Shown: piece after piece, positions 1-8,463 of the stretch
How the letters are laid out: every line of letters starts with the position of its first letter
Position numbering within the stretch: the first letter of the stretch is position 1
Origin: Deltaproteobacteria bacterium
Lineage (GTDB): Bacteria > Myxococcota_A > UBA9042 > DTJE01
Length of the DNA: 64,000 bases
Assembly: GCA_029547805.1 (NCBI GenBank)
Contig: JAKPOP010000017.1
Coordinates: 62,001 to 126,000, forward strand
Direction of reading: 5' to 3'
Notes under the pieces: model-generated
Told to the model about the DNA's origin: nothing
Seen by the model: the letters and a program-made list of their open reading frames with translations, nothing else
The model's database searches: none
Position numbers and translations under genes: made by a program

Positions 1-185
1 GCAAAGACCCGGAACTCCAGGGCCACGTCTCCGATGCCCCGGGCCAGCCGGGCTCCCTCCGGGTCCAGCCGGACCAGATGCGGCAGGCTCCCGAGCACCG
101 CGTGGAGGTGCATCGAGGCCCGCACCCGCTCCCGGACGGGCGGGTTCCCATCGAGCCCCACCTTCTCCAGAATCGGCAGTCCCAT
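1..185 (-). CDS. Partial unknown protein, N-terminal 61 residues
   Basis: Only the first ~61 codons are inside the window; the gene runs off the left edge. It starts MGLPILEKVGLDG with ATG at 185, behind a GGAGGG ribosome site, nine bases after the stop of the SCP2-like gene, so it is the next cistron of that operon. The visible part is soluble, with no signal peptide or membrane segment, and no recognisable motif. The ORF track misses it because it is open at the edge. Reading frame, ribosome site and GC-rich third positions support a real gene, but I assign no function. Confidence 0.6.
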   Translation of the reverse strand, partial: MGLPILEKVGLDGNPPVRERVRASMHLHAVLGSLPHLVRLDPEGARLARGIGDVALEFRVF

Positions 186-194
186 CGCTCCCTC

Positions 195-968
195 CTATCC
201 CATCGTCAAGGCATCGAGGCGCTGCATGAACGCCCCGATGTCCTTGCTCCCCTCCATGGCCCCCTCGACCCGCAGGTACCCCCGCTTGACCGCCTCGACG
301 GTCCCGACCCGCTGGGTCAGCACCTCGAAGGCCCCGTCGATGTCCCGGAAGATCATGTGGACGTAGGGCCGCCGCCGGGCGTAGGTCCCCAGGCCCGCCT
401 TGCTCTTCCCGGCCTTCACCCGCAGGTAGCACGCCGGGCCGCCGTTCTCCACCGTGAACTGGAAGACCCGGTCGGGGCTCTTCTTCGCATACCCCGCCAG
501 CACCTCGTCCCCGCCCTTGACCAACTGCGAAAGCCCTGATGCCACCATCTGCAGCAGCATCCGGACCTTCAGGGCCTTCTCGGCCGGGTCGTCGGGCATC
601 GCCGTGGGCAGCAGGATCTTCAGTTTCAGCAGGAACGGCAGCAGCCGCAGCAGCAGCGGAATCCCCGGGAGGCCCCGGATCACCGGCAGCGCCAGGCCCC
701 CAGCAAAGAAGGCGTTCAGGTCCCGGAGGCTCCGGAACGCGATCACGAGGTCCGGCGCCTCGTGGCGGCCGGGCTTGACGTCGATCCCCTCCGGCGACAG
801 CAGCACGTGGGCCGCCTGGTCGCTGTCCCGGGCCTCGAACTGCACGACGCCCGATGCCCGGTAGAGGAGGTACCGATACCGGGGCCGCTCGGCCAGCACG
901 ACCTTGACCAGGGGCAAGGCCGACCGGAGGAACACGCGGGCCCGCAACTCCTGGGTCGCATCCGCCAT
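195..968 (-). CDS. SCP2 sterol-transfer-like domain protein
   Basis: This is a 257-residue soluble protein. Two stretches, about residues 30-95 and 165-255, have the alternating strand and helix look of SCP2/sterol-carrier lipid-binding domains (for example VEGAMEGSKDIGAFMQRLDAL near the C-terminus, shown in part). A hydrophobic Leu-rich region lies between them. The role would be binding or presenting a lipid or acyl ligand, but no ligand can be named. The start overlaps the transketolase C-terminal subunit stop by one base (TGATG), so the two are translationally coupled. Family assignment is by general resemblance only. Confidence 0.5.
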   Translation of the reverse strand: MADATQELRARVFLRSALPLVKVVLAERPRYRYLLYRASGVVQFEARDSDQAAHVLLSPEGIDVKPGRHEAPDLVIAFRSLRDLNAFFAGGLALPVIRGLPGIPLLLRLLPFLLKLKILLPTAMPDDPAEKALKVRMLLQMVASGLSQLVKGGDEVLAGYAKKSPDRVFQFTVENGGPACYLRVKAGKSKAGLGTYARRRPYVHMIFRDIDGAFEVLTQRVGTVEAVKRGYLRVEGAMEGSKDIGAFMQRLDALTMG

Positions 969-1981
969 CAGATCTCGTCCTCCCAGTCCTCGTCCGCCTC
1001 GAACTCCGCCTTCAGGACCTGACCGATGGCATCGAGGATGCCGTCGGCGTCCAGGCCATAGTCATGGAGCAGGTCCTCGTAGTACCCCACCTTCGAGAAG
1101 GTGTCCTGGTAGCCGAGCTTCCGGAAGGCGCACCCCTTGCCGGTCCGGGCGATCACGTCGGCCACCGCGTCCCCGAGCCCCCCGATCACCGAGTGGTCCT
1201 CCACCGTGATGATGCGCCGGGTGTCCAGCAGGGCCTGACGCACGGCCTCCTCATCCAGGGGCTTCAGGGTGTGCATGTCCAGCACCCGGACCGAGACGCC
1301 GTTCTGAGCCGCCCGGTCCGCCGCCTCGACGGCATGCAGCACGCAGACCCCGGTGGCGATCACGGTGATGTCCCGGCCGTCCCGGAGGGGAATCGCCTTG
1401 CCAATCTCGAAGTCGAAGTCCATCGACCGGTGCAGCGGAGGCTCGAAACCACGACCGATGCGGATGTACACCGGCCCCGGCCAGTCGATGCAGGCCGACA
1501 CCGCCCGGGCGGTCTCATAGGCATCGGCCGGGGCGATCACGGTCATGCCGGCGAAGGACCGCATGATGGCCAGGTCCTCGGTGCAGTGGTGGGTGGTGCC
1601 CGCCTGCCCGAAGGAGGTCCCCGAGTGGGTCGCGATGATCTTGACCGGGCGCTTCTGGTAGCAGAGGTCCGTCCGGACGAACTCGGCAGCCCGCATCGAG
1701 GCGAAGGTCGCGAAGGTGCTCACGACGGGCACCAGGCCTGCCTCGGTCATCCCGGCGGCGATGGCGATCATGTTCGCCTCGGCGATGCCGACGTTGAAGA
1801 AACGCTCGGGGATCTTCTCCTCGAACTTTCCGATCTTGGTGGACTTCGCCAGGTCCGCGGTCAGGGCCACGACCCGCCGATCCTTGAGGCCGATCTGGGT
1901 CAGCACCTCCCCGTAGATCTCCGCCTGGGTCATGTGGTCCGCATCGAGCACCGTCCAGGTGAGGCCCTGTGCCTTGGCCAT
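968..1981 (-). CDS. Transketolase, C-terminal subunit
   Basis: The 337-residue protein matches the pyrimidine-binding plus C-terminal domains of transketolase. It contains FFNVGIAEANMIAIAAGM, with the catalytic Glu of the pyrimidine domain in GIAEANM, and THSGTSFGQAGTTHHCTEDLA. A terminal transketolase_C region follows from about residue 200. The partner gene directly upstream supplies the TPP/Mg-binding domain, so together they make one split transketolase of the non-oxidative pentose phosphate pathway. Split transketolases are known in archaea and various bacteria. DXS is a less likely alternative, because the pair arrangement and lengths fit the split family. The gap between the two genes is 51 bases. 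Confidence 0.88.
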   Translation of the reverse strand: MAKAQGLTWTVLDADHMTQAEIYGEVLTQIGLKDRRVVALTADLAKSTKIGKFEEKIPERFFNVGIAEANMIAIAAGMTEAGLVPVVSTFATFASMRAAEFVRTDLCYQKRPVKIIATHSGTSFGQAGTTHHCTEDLAIMRSFAGMTVIAPADAYETARAVSACIDWPGPVYIRIGRGFEPPLHRSMDFDFEIGKAIPLRDGRDITVIATGVCVLHAVEAADRAAQNGVSVRVLDMHTLKPLDEEAVRQALLDTRRIITVEDHSVIGGLGDAVADVIARTGKGCAFRKLGYQDTFSKVGYYEDLLHDYGLDADGILDAIGQVLKAEFEADEDWEDEI

Positions 1982-2032
1982 GTCTCCCTCCCATCAGGAC
2001 CGGACGGATGCCCCGCCCGTCCGCTGCACCCG

Positions 2033-2863
2033 TCACTTGGAACGCCGGATGGCCTGGATCGCCTTCTCCTTCATCTCCTCGTCCAGGCCGCCGTAGTGCC
2101 ACGCGATCTGGTTCTCCATGTAGTCCACGCCCTTGCCCTTGATCGTGTCGGCGATGACCACCACCGGGCGCTCCGTTTCGGCCTTCGAGGTCTCCACGGC
2201 CTCAAGAATCTGGTCGAAGTCGTGGCCGTCGATGCGCAGGGCCCGCCACCCGAAGGCCTCGAACTTCGCCTCCAGGGGCTCCAGGCGCATGATCTTCTCC
2301 GTCTCGCCGTCCAGCGAGAGCCTGTTCCGGTCCACGAAGGCCGTCAGGTTCGTCACGCGGAAGTTCCCGGCGGCCATCGCCGCCTCCCAGGTGGACCCCT
2401 CGGCGCACTCCCCGTCGGACAGCACGACGTAGGTCCGCCAGTCCTTGCCGGCGACCCGAGCGCCCAGGGCCGCACCGACCCCAAGGCCGAGGCCGTGGCC
2501 CAGGGACCCGGTGCTGAAGTCCACCCCGGGGACCTTCAGGCGGTCCAGATGCATGCCGAATGGGGACCCGGTCTTGTTGAAGTCCTTGAGCAGGGCCGGG
2601 TCGAAATAGCCCAGGTCGCCCAGGATCACCGCGTGGCCGATCCCCCCGTGCCCCTTCGACAGGATGAAGCGATCCCGGTCCTCCCAGTCGGGCCTCTTCG
2701 GGTCGATCCGGAGGACCTTGTAGTAGAGGGCCACCAGGATCTCGTGCTGGCTGAAGGCGCCGCCCACGTGGGCGCCTCCGCAGGCGAAGGTGACCTCGAC
2801 GATGCGCTCCCGGAGTTCCCGGGCCTTGTCCTTGAGGCGTTTCCGTTCCTTGGAATCGAGCAT
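2033..2863 (-). CDS. Transketolase, N-terminal (TPP-binding) subunit
   Basis: This is a 276-residue protein carrying the TPP/Mg-binding domain: SKGHGGIGHAVI, FSTGSLGHGLGLGVG, and the GDG-type TPP motif as SDGECAEGSTWEAAMAAGNF ending in a VDRN metal-ligand region. The ORF track extends to 2974. I place the start at 2863 (MLDSKERKRL) because an AGGGAG ribosome site sits just upstream and the extension is Arg/Gly-rich and unlike transketolase. It forms a functional pair with the downstream C-terminal subunit and transfers two-carbon ketol units between sugar phosphates in the cytoplasm. Confidence 0.88.
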   Translation of the reverse strand: MLDSKERKRLKDKARELRERIVEVTFACGGAHVGGAFSQHEILVALYYKVLRIDPKRPDWEDRDRFILSKGHGGIGHAVILGDLGYFDPALLKDFNKTGSPFGMHLDRLKVPGVDFSTGSLGHGLGLGVGAALGARVAGKDWRTYVVLSDGECAEGSTWEAAMAAGNFRVTNLTAFVDRNRLSLDGETEKIMRLEPLEAKFEAFGWRALRIDGHDFDQILEAVETSKAETERPVVVIADTIKGKGVDYMENQIAWHYGGLDEEMKEKAIQAIRRSK

Positions 2864-2970
2864 CGGCAACTCCCTGGAGAGAGCGTTCGCAGAAGAACCG
2901 TTCAGACGTGTTGTACCGTCGCAGCGCGTCAATGGCAACCATCCATCAGGACGATTGCCGGCTCCTGCAG

Positions 2971-3390
2971 TCACTCGCCAATGATCTTCACGAGCACTCG
3001 TTTCCTCCGCCGGCCATCGAATTCGCCGTAGAAGACCTGCTCCCAGGGCCCAAAGTCCAGGCGCCCTCCCGTCACCGCGATCACCACCTCGCGGCCCATC
3101 ACCTGGCGCTTGAGGTGGGCATCGCCGTTGTCCTCGCCGGTGCGGTTGTGGCGGTAGCGGCTCACCGGCTCGTGGGGAGCCAGGGCCTCGAGCCAGTCGT
3201 CATAGTCCTGGTGCAGGCCCGGTTCGTCGTCGTTGATGAAGACGCTGGCCGTGATGTGCATCGCGTTGACCAGGCACAGGCCCTCCCGGATGCCGCTCTG
3301 CTGCAGGGCCCGCTCCACCTGGGGCGTGATGTTCACGAAGGCCCGACGGCTCGGCACCTGGAACGTCAGTTCCTCGCGGTACGACTTCAT
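2971..3390 (-). CDS. yjbQ: YjbQ family protein (UPF0047, secondary thiamine-phosphate synthase-like)
   Basis: The 139-residue protein spans the full UPF0047/YjbQ fold. Visible signatures are [40 protein letters not shown] and the C-terminal [18 protein letters not shown]. The conserved His and Asp residues that cluster on the surface of solved family structures are present. The family has been reported to have weak thiamine-phosphate synthase activity, though its physiological role is unsettled. It lies just upstream of the TPP-dependent transketolase pair on the same strand, which could be a meaningful thiamine link or chance. The length is typical for the family. Confidence 0.85.
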   Translation of the reverse strand: MKSYREELTFQVPSRRAFVNITPQVERALQQSGIREGLCLVNAMHITASVFINDDEPGLHQDYDDWLEALAPHEPVSRYRHNRTGEDNGDAHLKRQVMGREVVIAVTGGRLDFGPWEQVFYGEFDGRRRKRVLVKIIGE

Positions 3391-3417
3391 TCACGTCCCT
3401 CCGGTCGGTCGATGCGA

Positions 3418-3672
3418 TCAGTCGCAGGAGAGGTACTCGCAGGTCACCCGGTTGAAGTAGCAGATGTTGATCCCGTAGTCCATGCACTGCTCCCGACACT
3501 TCCTCGGGGCGCACTGGTCGGAGTAGCACACCAGGTCCCCCCCGCAGTCCTCGTCGGAGGAGCAGGAGTCGCCACACTTGGGCTCGCACCCTGCCCCCAG
3601 ATGACTCCCGGCCAGGATCACCAGGGCCGCCAGGACCAGTCGCCGGCGAACGGGATTCCCCTTTCTGTTCAT
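3418..3672 (-). CDS. Small Cys-rich predicted lipoprotein
   Basis: This is an 84-residue protein with a basic N-terminus and a hydrophobic segment ending LGAGC, a non-canonical lipobox. A short domain with about 10 further cysteines follows, including the SSDEDCGGDLVCYSDQC pattern. The same C-x(n)-SDxDC-x(n)-C pattern recurs in the ABC permease and the larger lipoproteins of this window. I start at ATG 3672, with GGGGGAG six bases upstream, rather than at GTG 3687. Export and disulfide-stabilised folding in the envelope are inferred. The function is unknown. Confidence 0.7.
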   Translation of the reverse strand: MNRKGNPVRRRLVLAALVILAGSHLGAGCEPKCGDSCSSDEDCGGDLVCYSDQCAPRKCREQCMDYGINICYFNRVTCEYLSCD

Positions 3673-3828
3673 CGTGGACTCCCCCACAGTGGATGGACCC
3701 GATCCTGGAGGATGCCTCGGAGTTCCGTCAAGCCCCTGCCGGGGACCGGCATCGTGGGGTCTCGTCGTGGTCTTCGACGGCGTCGACGGCCTGACGCGGG
3801 ACGTTCACCGGGAAGGTGGGAGGGACGG

Positions 3829-3846
3829 GGCCCCGCAATCGGGGCC
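3829..3846 (-). terminator. Stem-loop just after ftsZ
   Basis: A perfect 7-bp stem (GGCCCCG / CGGGGCC) with a CAAT loop lies five bases past the ftsZ stop, at the end of the long minus-strand cluster. There is no T tract, so it may be an intrinsic-like terminator or an RNA end-protecting hairpin. Confidence 0.45.
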
Positions 3847-3850
3847 GGGA

Positions 3851-5167
3851 CTATTCCTTGTTCCGAGGCCAGGGGCGCTCCCAGCGGGGAATCCGGGTGT
3901 AGGCGGGAACCTCGGACCACTCGCTCTCCCCGTCGATGGGATTCTGGGTCGGCAGGCCATACTGTGCCGGCTGGCTTGCGACGCCGTTCACCACCTCCGG
4001 GGGCTCGGTCCCGGGCGTCCCGCGACGGGGGGCATGGCGGAGCATGCTGGGACGGGCCTCCCGGGGGGTCTCGACGGGGCCCCGGAGCGTCTGGCCGCTG
4101 CCCCGGGCTCCGGACCAGGACTCGGAACCGGTCCAGCCGGGATCCTCCTCCTGGGCGTCCTCGGCCTCCAGGGGCTCGATGTCCTCGATGCCCGAGGCGA
4201 TGACCGTGACCCGGATGCTGCCCGTCAGGGAGTCGTCCCGGGCGAGGCCCGCGTTGACCTGCCCCTCCCGGCCCAGGGCCTTCGCCAGGCGCTCCCCGAT
4301 CACCTTCTGCTCCAGCATCTTTCCGTCCTGCCCCTGGACCACCTGGACCAGCACCCGGTCCGCCCCCTCGATGGAGCAGTCCTGGAGCAGGGGGTTGTTC
4401 ACTGCCATCTCCAGTGCATGGACTGCCCGGTCGGGCCCCGTGGCGGTCCCGACACCGATCACGCATCGCCCGGCCTTGCTGAGGACCGCCTGGACGTCCC
4501 GGAAGTCCCGGTTGATGAATCCGGGGCGGGTGATCAGTTCCACCACCCCGCTCACCGTGTCGCAGAGAACCTGGTCGATCCGGGCGTAGGCCTCCCACGT
4601 CGAGACGTCCTCCCCGGCGACCGAGTAGATGCGGTCGTTGGGAATCAGGATGTAGGAGTCCACGTGCTGCCGCAGATCCGCCAGGGCGTCCTCGGCGACC
4701 TTCTTCTTGTGGGCGCACTCCCAGTCGAAGGGCATGCAGACGACGGCCAGGGACAGGACATTCCGGCGGGAGGCAATCTCGGCCAGCACCGGCGAGACCC
4801 CGGACCCGGTGCCGCCCCCGAAGCCCGTGGCGATCACGACCATGTCGTAGTCCGCGAGGATGGCCTCCAGTTGCGGCATCGCCTGGAGCGCCGCCTCCCT
4901 GCCCAGGACCGGGTCCCCGCCGGTCCCCAGGCCCTGCCGGCCCGAGGTCCGCAGCAGCATCCGTTTCCGGGCTCGGCTCTGCTGGAGGCTCTGGCGGTCG
5001 GTGTTGATGGGCAGGTAGTCCACGCCCGACACTTCCTTTTCCAGCATCGTGTTGAGGGCGTTGACCCCGGCGCTGCCGACCCCCACCACGAGGATTCTGG
5101 CCTCCTCCTGGACGTCGTCCACCAGGTCCTCGAAATCGTCCTGCACCAGCTCGAATCCCCCGGCCAT
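3851..5167 (-). CDS. ftsZ: Cell division protein FtsZ (divergent)
   Basis: This is the 438-residue tubulin-like GTPase that forms the division ring. It shows GVGSAGVNALNTM (about 29-41), INTDRQSL, the tubulin signature GGGTGSG at 117-123, the IPND strand (175-178) and the T7 synergy loop NRDFRDV at 219-225. A low-complexity linker from about 330 leads to a conserved-looking tail, YTRIPRWERPWPRNKE, that would bind FtsA or ZipA-like partners. The sequence departs from usual FtsZ at several sites: the LTRGLGAG segment is replaced by a shorter RTSGRQGLGTGG, the GTG(T/S)GAAP region reads GSGVSP, and PFxFEG reads PFDWEC. It is the last gene of the cluster with its own strong AGAGGAGGT ribosome site. 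Confidence 0.92.
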   Translation of the reverse strand: MAGGFELVQDDFEDLVDDVQEEARILVVGVGSAGVNALNTMLEKEVSGVDYLPINTDRQSLQQSRARKRMLLRTSGRQGLGTGGDPVLGREAALQAMPQLEAILADYDMVVIATGFGGGTGSGVSPVLAEIASRRNVLSLAVVCMPFDWECAHKKKVAEDALADLRQHVDSYILIPNDRIYSVAGEDVSTWEAYARIDQVLCDTVSGVVELITRPGFINRDFRDVQAVLSKAGRCVIGVGTATGPDRAVHALEMAVNNPLLQDCSIEGADRVLVQVVQGQDGKMLEQKVIGERLAKALGREGQVNAGLARDDSLTGSIRVTVIASGIEDIEPLEAEDAQEEDPGWTGSESWSGARGSGQTLRGPVETPREARPSMLRHAPRRGTPGTEPPEVVNGVASQPAQYGLPTQNPIDGESEWSEVPAYTRIPRWERPWPRNKE

Positions 5168-5231
5168 CGCATACCTCCTCTGTTCTGCTTCCCGGAATGC
5201 CCCCGACCGGCCCCCCCGGTCGCCCGTCCCC

Positions 5232-6467
5232 TCACATGCCGAAGAACCGCATCACCCGGCCCCACCAGCCCGGCTGCCGCTCGGTCTCCGAGACCGGGCG
5301 CATCGAGTAGGGGATGTCCTCCCGCCAGGCCAGGCTCTTGAACAGGGCCAGGCCGTATGCCGTCGCGTAGATCGGCGACGCCAGCATCTCGCCCAGGCTC
5401 CCGGTGTCTCGGGCGGTCCCCTGCCGCACGGGCAGGTTCAGCACCTCCTGGGCGAACTCCACCACCCCTTCCAACTGGGATCCCCCGCCGGTCAGCACCA
5501 CGCCCGCGGCGAGCATGTCCTGGCCCTGGGCCTGCTGGATCTCCCGCTCGACGGCCTTCAGGATCTCGATCACCCGGGGCTCGATGATCTCCGTGAGGAC
5601 CCGTCGCCCCAGGTTCTGGCCTCCCCGGGGACCGTAGGCCGGCAGCGCGACCTGCTCCCCGGCCTGCACCAGTTCGGTCCAGGCGTTGCCGTGTCGCACC
5701 TTCAGGTCCTCGGCCATCGAGACCGGCAGCCGCAGTCCCAGGGCGATGTCCCGGGTCACCAGTTCCCCCCCGAGGCCGATGACCCGTGTGTGGACCAGGC
5801 GTCCCCCGCGCCAGATGGTCAACTGGGTGGTGCCGCCTCCCAGGTCCACCACCGCCGCCCCGAGTTCCCGCTCGTGGTCCTCCAGCACCGCCATGGCCGA
5901 CGCCACCGGGTTCGCCACGAACTGCCGGACCCGGAGCCCCGCCCGCTCGCAGCATCGCTTCAGGTTGTCCAGGGCCGAGGTCGAGGCGGTGACCAGGTGG
6001 ACCTCGGCATCGAGCCGGACTCCCACCATCCCCACCGGGTCCTGGATCCCGTCATGCTCGTTCACCACGTACTGCCGGGGCAGGATGTCCATCACCTTCC
6101 GATCGACCGGCAGGGCCAGTTTTCCCGCCAGCCGCAGCACCCGCTCCACGTCCTCCCGGGTGATCTCCCCCTTCGGTGAGACCATCGCCTGGTTGTTGAC
6201 CCCCGCGACATGGGTCCCGCCCACCCCCACGATCACCTCGGAGATCAGGCAGTCGGACATCTTCTCCGCGTCGGCCCGGGCCTTCCGCAGCGCATCCACC
6301 ACCTTCCCGATGGCGATCACCATGCCCATCCGGAGGCCTTCCTCGCACGGAGCGCTCCCGACGCCCAGCACCGTGAGGCGACCGTCCTTCTCCACCTGGG
6401 CCACCAGGATCACGACCTTGGTGGTGCCGAAATCGACGACCCCGATGACCTCCCCGGTTCCTTTCAT
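5232..6467 (-). CDS. ftsA: Cell division protein FtsA
   Basis: This 411-residue actin-fold protein tethers FtsZ to the membrane. It starts MKGTGEVIGVVDFGTTKV, the phosphate-1 loop. It has the SHS2-type 1C insertion early, the phosphate-2 loop AAVVDLGGGTTQLT, the adenosine motif VVLTGGGSQLEG, and a C-terminal amphipathic helix GWWGRVMRFFGM that is the expected membrane-targeting sequence. The start overlaps the ftsQ stop as ATGA. ftsA precedes ftsZ with a 64-base gap, the usual arrangement. Confidence 0.95.
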   Translation of the reverse strand: MKGTGEVIGVVDFGTTKVVILVAQVEKDGRLTVLGVGSAPCEEGLRMGMVIAIGKVVDALRKARADAEKMSDCLISEVIVGVGGTHVAGVNNQAMVSPKGEITREDVERVLRLAGKLALPVDRKVMDILPRQYVVNEHDGIQDPVGMVGVRLDAEVHLVTASTSALDNLKRCCERAGLRVRQFVANPVASAMAVLEDHERELGAAVVDLGGGTTQLTIWRGGRLVHTRVIGLGGELVTRDIALGLRLPVSMAEDLKVRHGNAWTELVQAGEQVALPAYGPRGGQNLGRRVLTEIIEPRVIEILKAVEREIQQAQGQDMLAAGVVLTGGGSQLEGVVEFAQEVLNLPVRQGTARDTGSLGEMLASPIYATAYGLALFKSLAWREDIPYSMRPVSETERQPGWWGRVMRFFGM

Positions 6468-7336
6468 GGCATCCCCCTGGGTCCTTCGGGGTCCACCGCG
6501 TCGTTCCAGACCATCGCCCCGGCGAAGGACGGCCGGATCACCACCCGGTTGGGTCGAACCACCCCGTCGACCCGGATCTCCCCGATGGGAAGCCGGATGG
6601 AACGAGCCACGGACAGCGCCTGCTCCAGGCGCTCCATCTTGCGCCCGTAAGGTCCGAATCCCAGGTGCGCCCAGAATCCCCGGTGCCCCACCATCGCCCG
6701 GGCGCCCAGGCTGGGATCCCACTCGACCTTCCACAGGTCCCCGGCCGGGTCGATGCGACGATAGAGGCCTGCAAGCGTGGTCGCATGGGACAGCACCTCC
6801 CCGGACCAGGACCCGACCTCCCCGGAGGCCGGGACCAGCAGGGGAACCGATCCAGGCCCTTCCAGGGGGTCCCAGGGCGCAAACAACTCCCCCTCCCGAT
6901 TCATCCAGTGAATGCCCGAGGCAGTCGCCACGGCCAGCACCGGGGTCTCCCGCTGGATCGTCACCGTGACGACGTCGGGCAGGAGGGTCTCGACCCGAGC
7001 CCACCGGATCCGCAGGTCCCCCAGGCAGGTCCGTGCGACCTCCCGGGTGTCCAGGCCCAGGACCCGGGTTGTTCCCGGGGTGATCCCGCAAACCGCCAGC
7101 ACCTCCTCCCGGGACAGGTCCCCCTCCCCCACGATGCGCACCTCCCGGAGCAGGAACCGAGGGGACTCCCGGATCCGGACCCAGGCCTCGTGGCCGCCGA
7201 CCACGGCGCCAAAGCCGGTCAGGACCGCCAGGGCCGGCACCACCGACCTGCGGAGGAACCGCCCCAGGCCGGTCCCGAGGCCCCGGATGCGCGCCCTCCA
7301 CGTCGTCCGCCGCCGATTCCTCCGCCAACTGGCCAT
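6464..7336 (-). CDS. ftsQ: Cell division protein FtsQ
   Basis: This is a 290-residue bitopic inner-membrane protein. It has an Arg-rich cytoplasmic N-terminus, one transmembrane segment (VVPALAVLTGFGAVVGG, about 32-48), then a POTRA domain starting FLLREVRIVGEGDLSREEVL and the FtsQ/DivIB beta domain with RWARVETLLPDVVTVTIQRE. It links FtsB/FtsL to the rest of the divisome. The start at 7336 (MASWRRN) has a perfect AGGAGG; the track's start at 7387 would overlap murG. In many bacteria murC, murB or ddl lie between murG and ftsQ, but here only 26 bases separate them. Confidence 0.9.
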   Translation of the reverse strand: MASWRRNRRRTTWRARIRGLGTGLGRFLRRSVVPALAVLTGFGAVVGGHEAWVRIRESPRFLLREVRIVGEGDLSREEVLAVCGITPGTTRVLGLDTREVARTCLGDLRIRWARVETLLPDVVTVTIQRETPVLAVATASGIHWMNREGELFAPWDPLEGPGSVPLLVPASGEVGSWSGEVLSHATTLAGLYRRIDPAGDLWKVEWDPSLGARAMVGHRGFWAHLGFGPYGRKMERLEQALSVARSIRLPIGEIRVDGVVRPNRVVIRPSFAGAMVWNDAVDPEGPRGMP

Positions 7337-7362
7337 CGTCCCCCTCCTGGCCCCCGGGGCCT

Positions 7363-8463
7363 TCAGGCGTCCTTCCGCTCCGTCCACTCCAGCACCTGGC
7401 GACCGATGACCTCGATCGCGTCCCGTCTTCCCCGGGACCGGCAGCAGCGTCCCATCTCCCGGAGCCTCTCGGGGTCCCGGAGGACCCCCGCCAGGGTCCC
7501 GGCGACCTGCTCCTCCTGGAACTCCTCCTCCCGGACCATGAAGGCGCCGCCGGCATCGACGATGGGCCGGGCATTGGCCGCCTGATGGTCGTCGGTGGCC
7601 GCCGCGAAGGGGACGAAGAGGGCCGGAATCCCCACCGCCGAGACCTCGGAGACGGTCCCGGCCCCGGCCCGGGCCACCACCAGGTCCGCCCAGGCATAGG
7701 CCTCCGAGACCCGAGGGAGATACTCCCGGACGTCGGCGTCGAGGCCCAGGTCCCGGTAGGTCCCGGCGACGTCCTCTCGACGCCCCTTGCCGGTCTGGTG
7801 GATCACCTGGAGTCCGGGAACCGCGGCGGCGACCCGGGCCAGCACCGGCGGAATACGGGCATTCAGGAACGCCGATCCCTGGGATCCCCCCAGCACCAGC
7901 ACCCGTCGGGGTTCCTCCCGGGGATCCCGGGGACGCACGGCCAGGATCTCAGGACGCACGGGCACGCCGGAGACCACCGCCCGGCGACAGGCCAGTCCCG
8001 TCGCAGCCAGTTCGGACGGGACGAATGCGACGTCCACGAACCGGGCCAGCAGGCGGTTGGTCATTCCCGGAACGGCGTTCTCCTCGCAGATGGCCGTCGG
8101 AACCCCCCCGAGGGCCGCTGCCAGCATCACGGGACCCGTCGTGTAGCCCCCGAACCCCACCGCGGCGGCAGGGCCGATGCGCCGTACCAGCGCTCGGGCC
8201 CGGAGCAGGGCCCCCGGGAGGCCGGCCAGGCCCTTGACGCGAGCCCGGAGGCCCATGCCCTTCCACTTCCCGACCCGGAGCACCTCGACGGGAACCGAGG
8301 CTCCCTCCAACACCTGTCGTTCCACCGCCTCCCCCGAGGTCACGAGGACCACCTCGATTCCCCGTTCCAGGAGGAAGCGCCCCAGGGCGATCGCGGGATA
8401 GAGGTGCCCGCCGGTCTGGGCGCCGGTCAGGAGGACCCGGGGGGCCACGTGGCGACCCGTCAT
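7363..8463 (-). CDS. murG: MurG, lipid II synthase
   Basis: This is a 366-residue GT28 glycosyltransferase that adds GlcNAc to lipid I on the inner face of the membrane. Visible motifs are the first Gly-rich loop GAQTGGHLYPAIAL, the region GFGGYTTGPVMLAAALGG, the second Gly-rich loop VLGGSQGSAFLNARIP, and the UDP-GlcNAc site VVARAGAGTVSEVSAVGIPALFVPF with the conserved DDHQAANA. The start ATG overlaps the ftsW stop (ATGA). Length and motif order are typical. Confidence 0.95.
   Translation of the reverse strand: MTGRHVAPRVLLTGAQTGGHLYPAIALGRFLLERGIEVVLVTSGEAVERQVLEGASVPVEVLRVGKWKGMGLRARVKGLAGLPGALLRARALVRRIGPAAAVGFGGYTTGPVMLAAALGGVPTAICEENAVPGMTNRLLARFVDVAFVPSELAATGLACRRAVVSGVPVRPEILAVRPRDPREEPRRVLVLGGSQGSAFLNARIPPVLARVAAAVPGLQVIHQTGKGRREDVAGTYRDLGLDADVREYLPRVSEAYAWADLVVARAGAGTVSEVSAVGIPALFVPFAAATDDHQAANARPIVDAGGAFMVREEEFQEEQVAGTLAGVLRDPERLREMGRCCRSRGRRDAIEVIGRQVLEWTERKDA

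Noticed and set aside
1064-3031. 655-residue plus-strand ORF
   Set aside because: It is antisense to the transketolase pair; its Gly/Arg/His/Pro-rich text is typical of shadow frames in GC-rich DNA.
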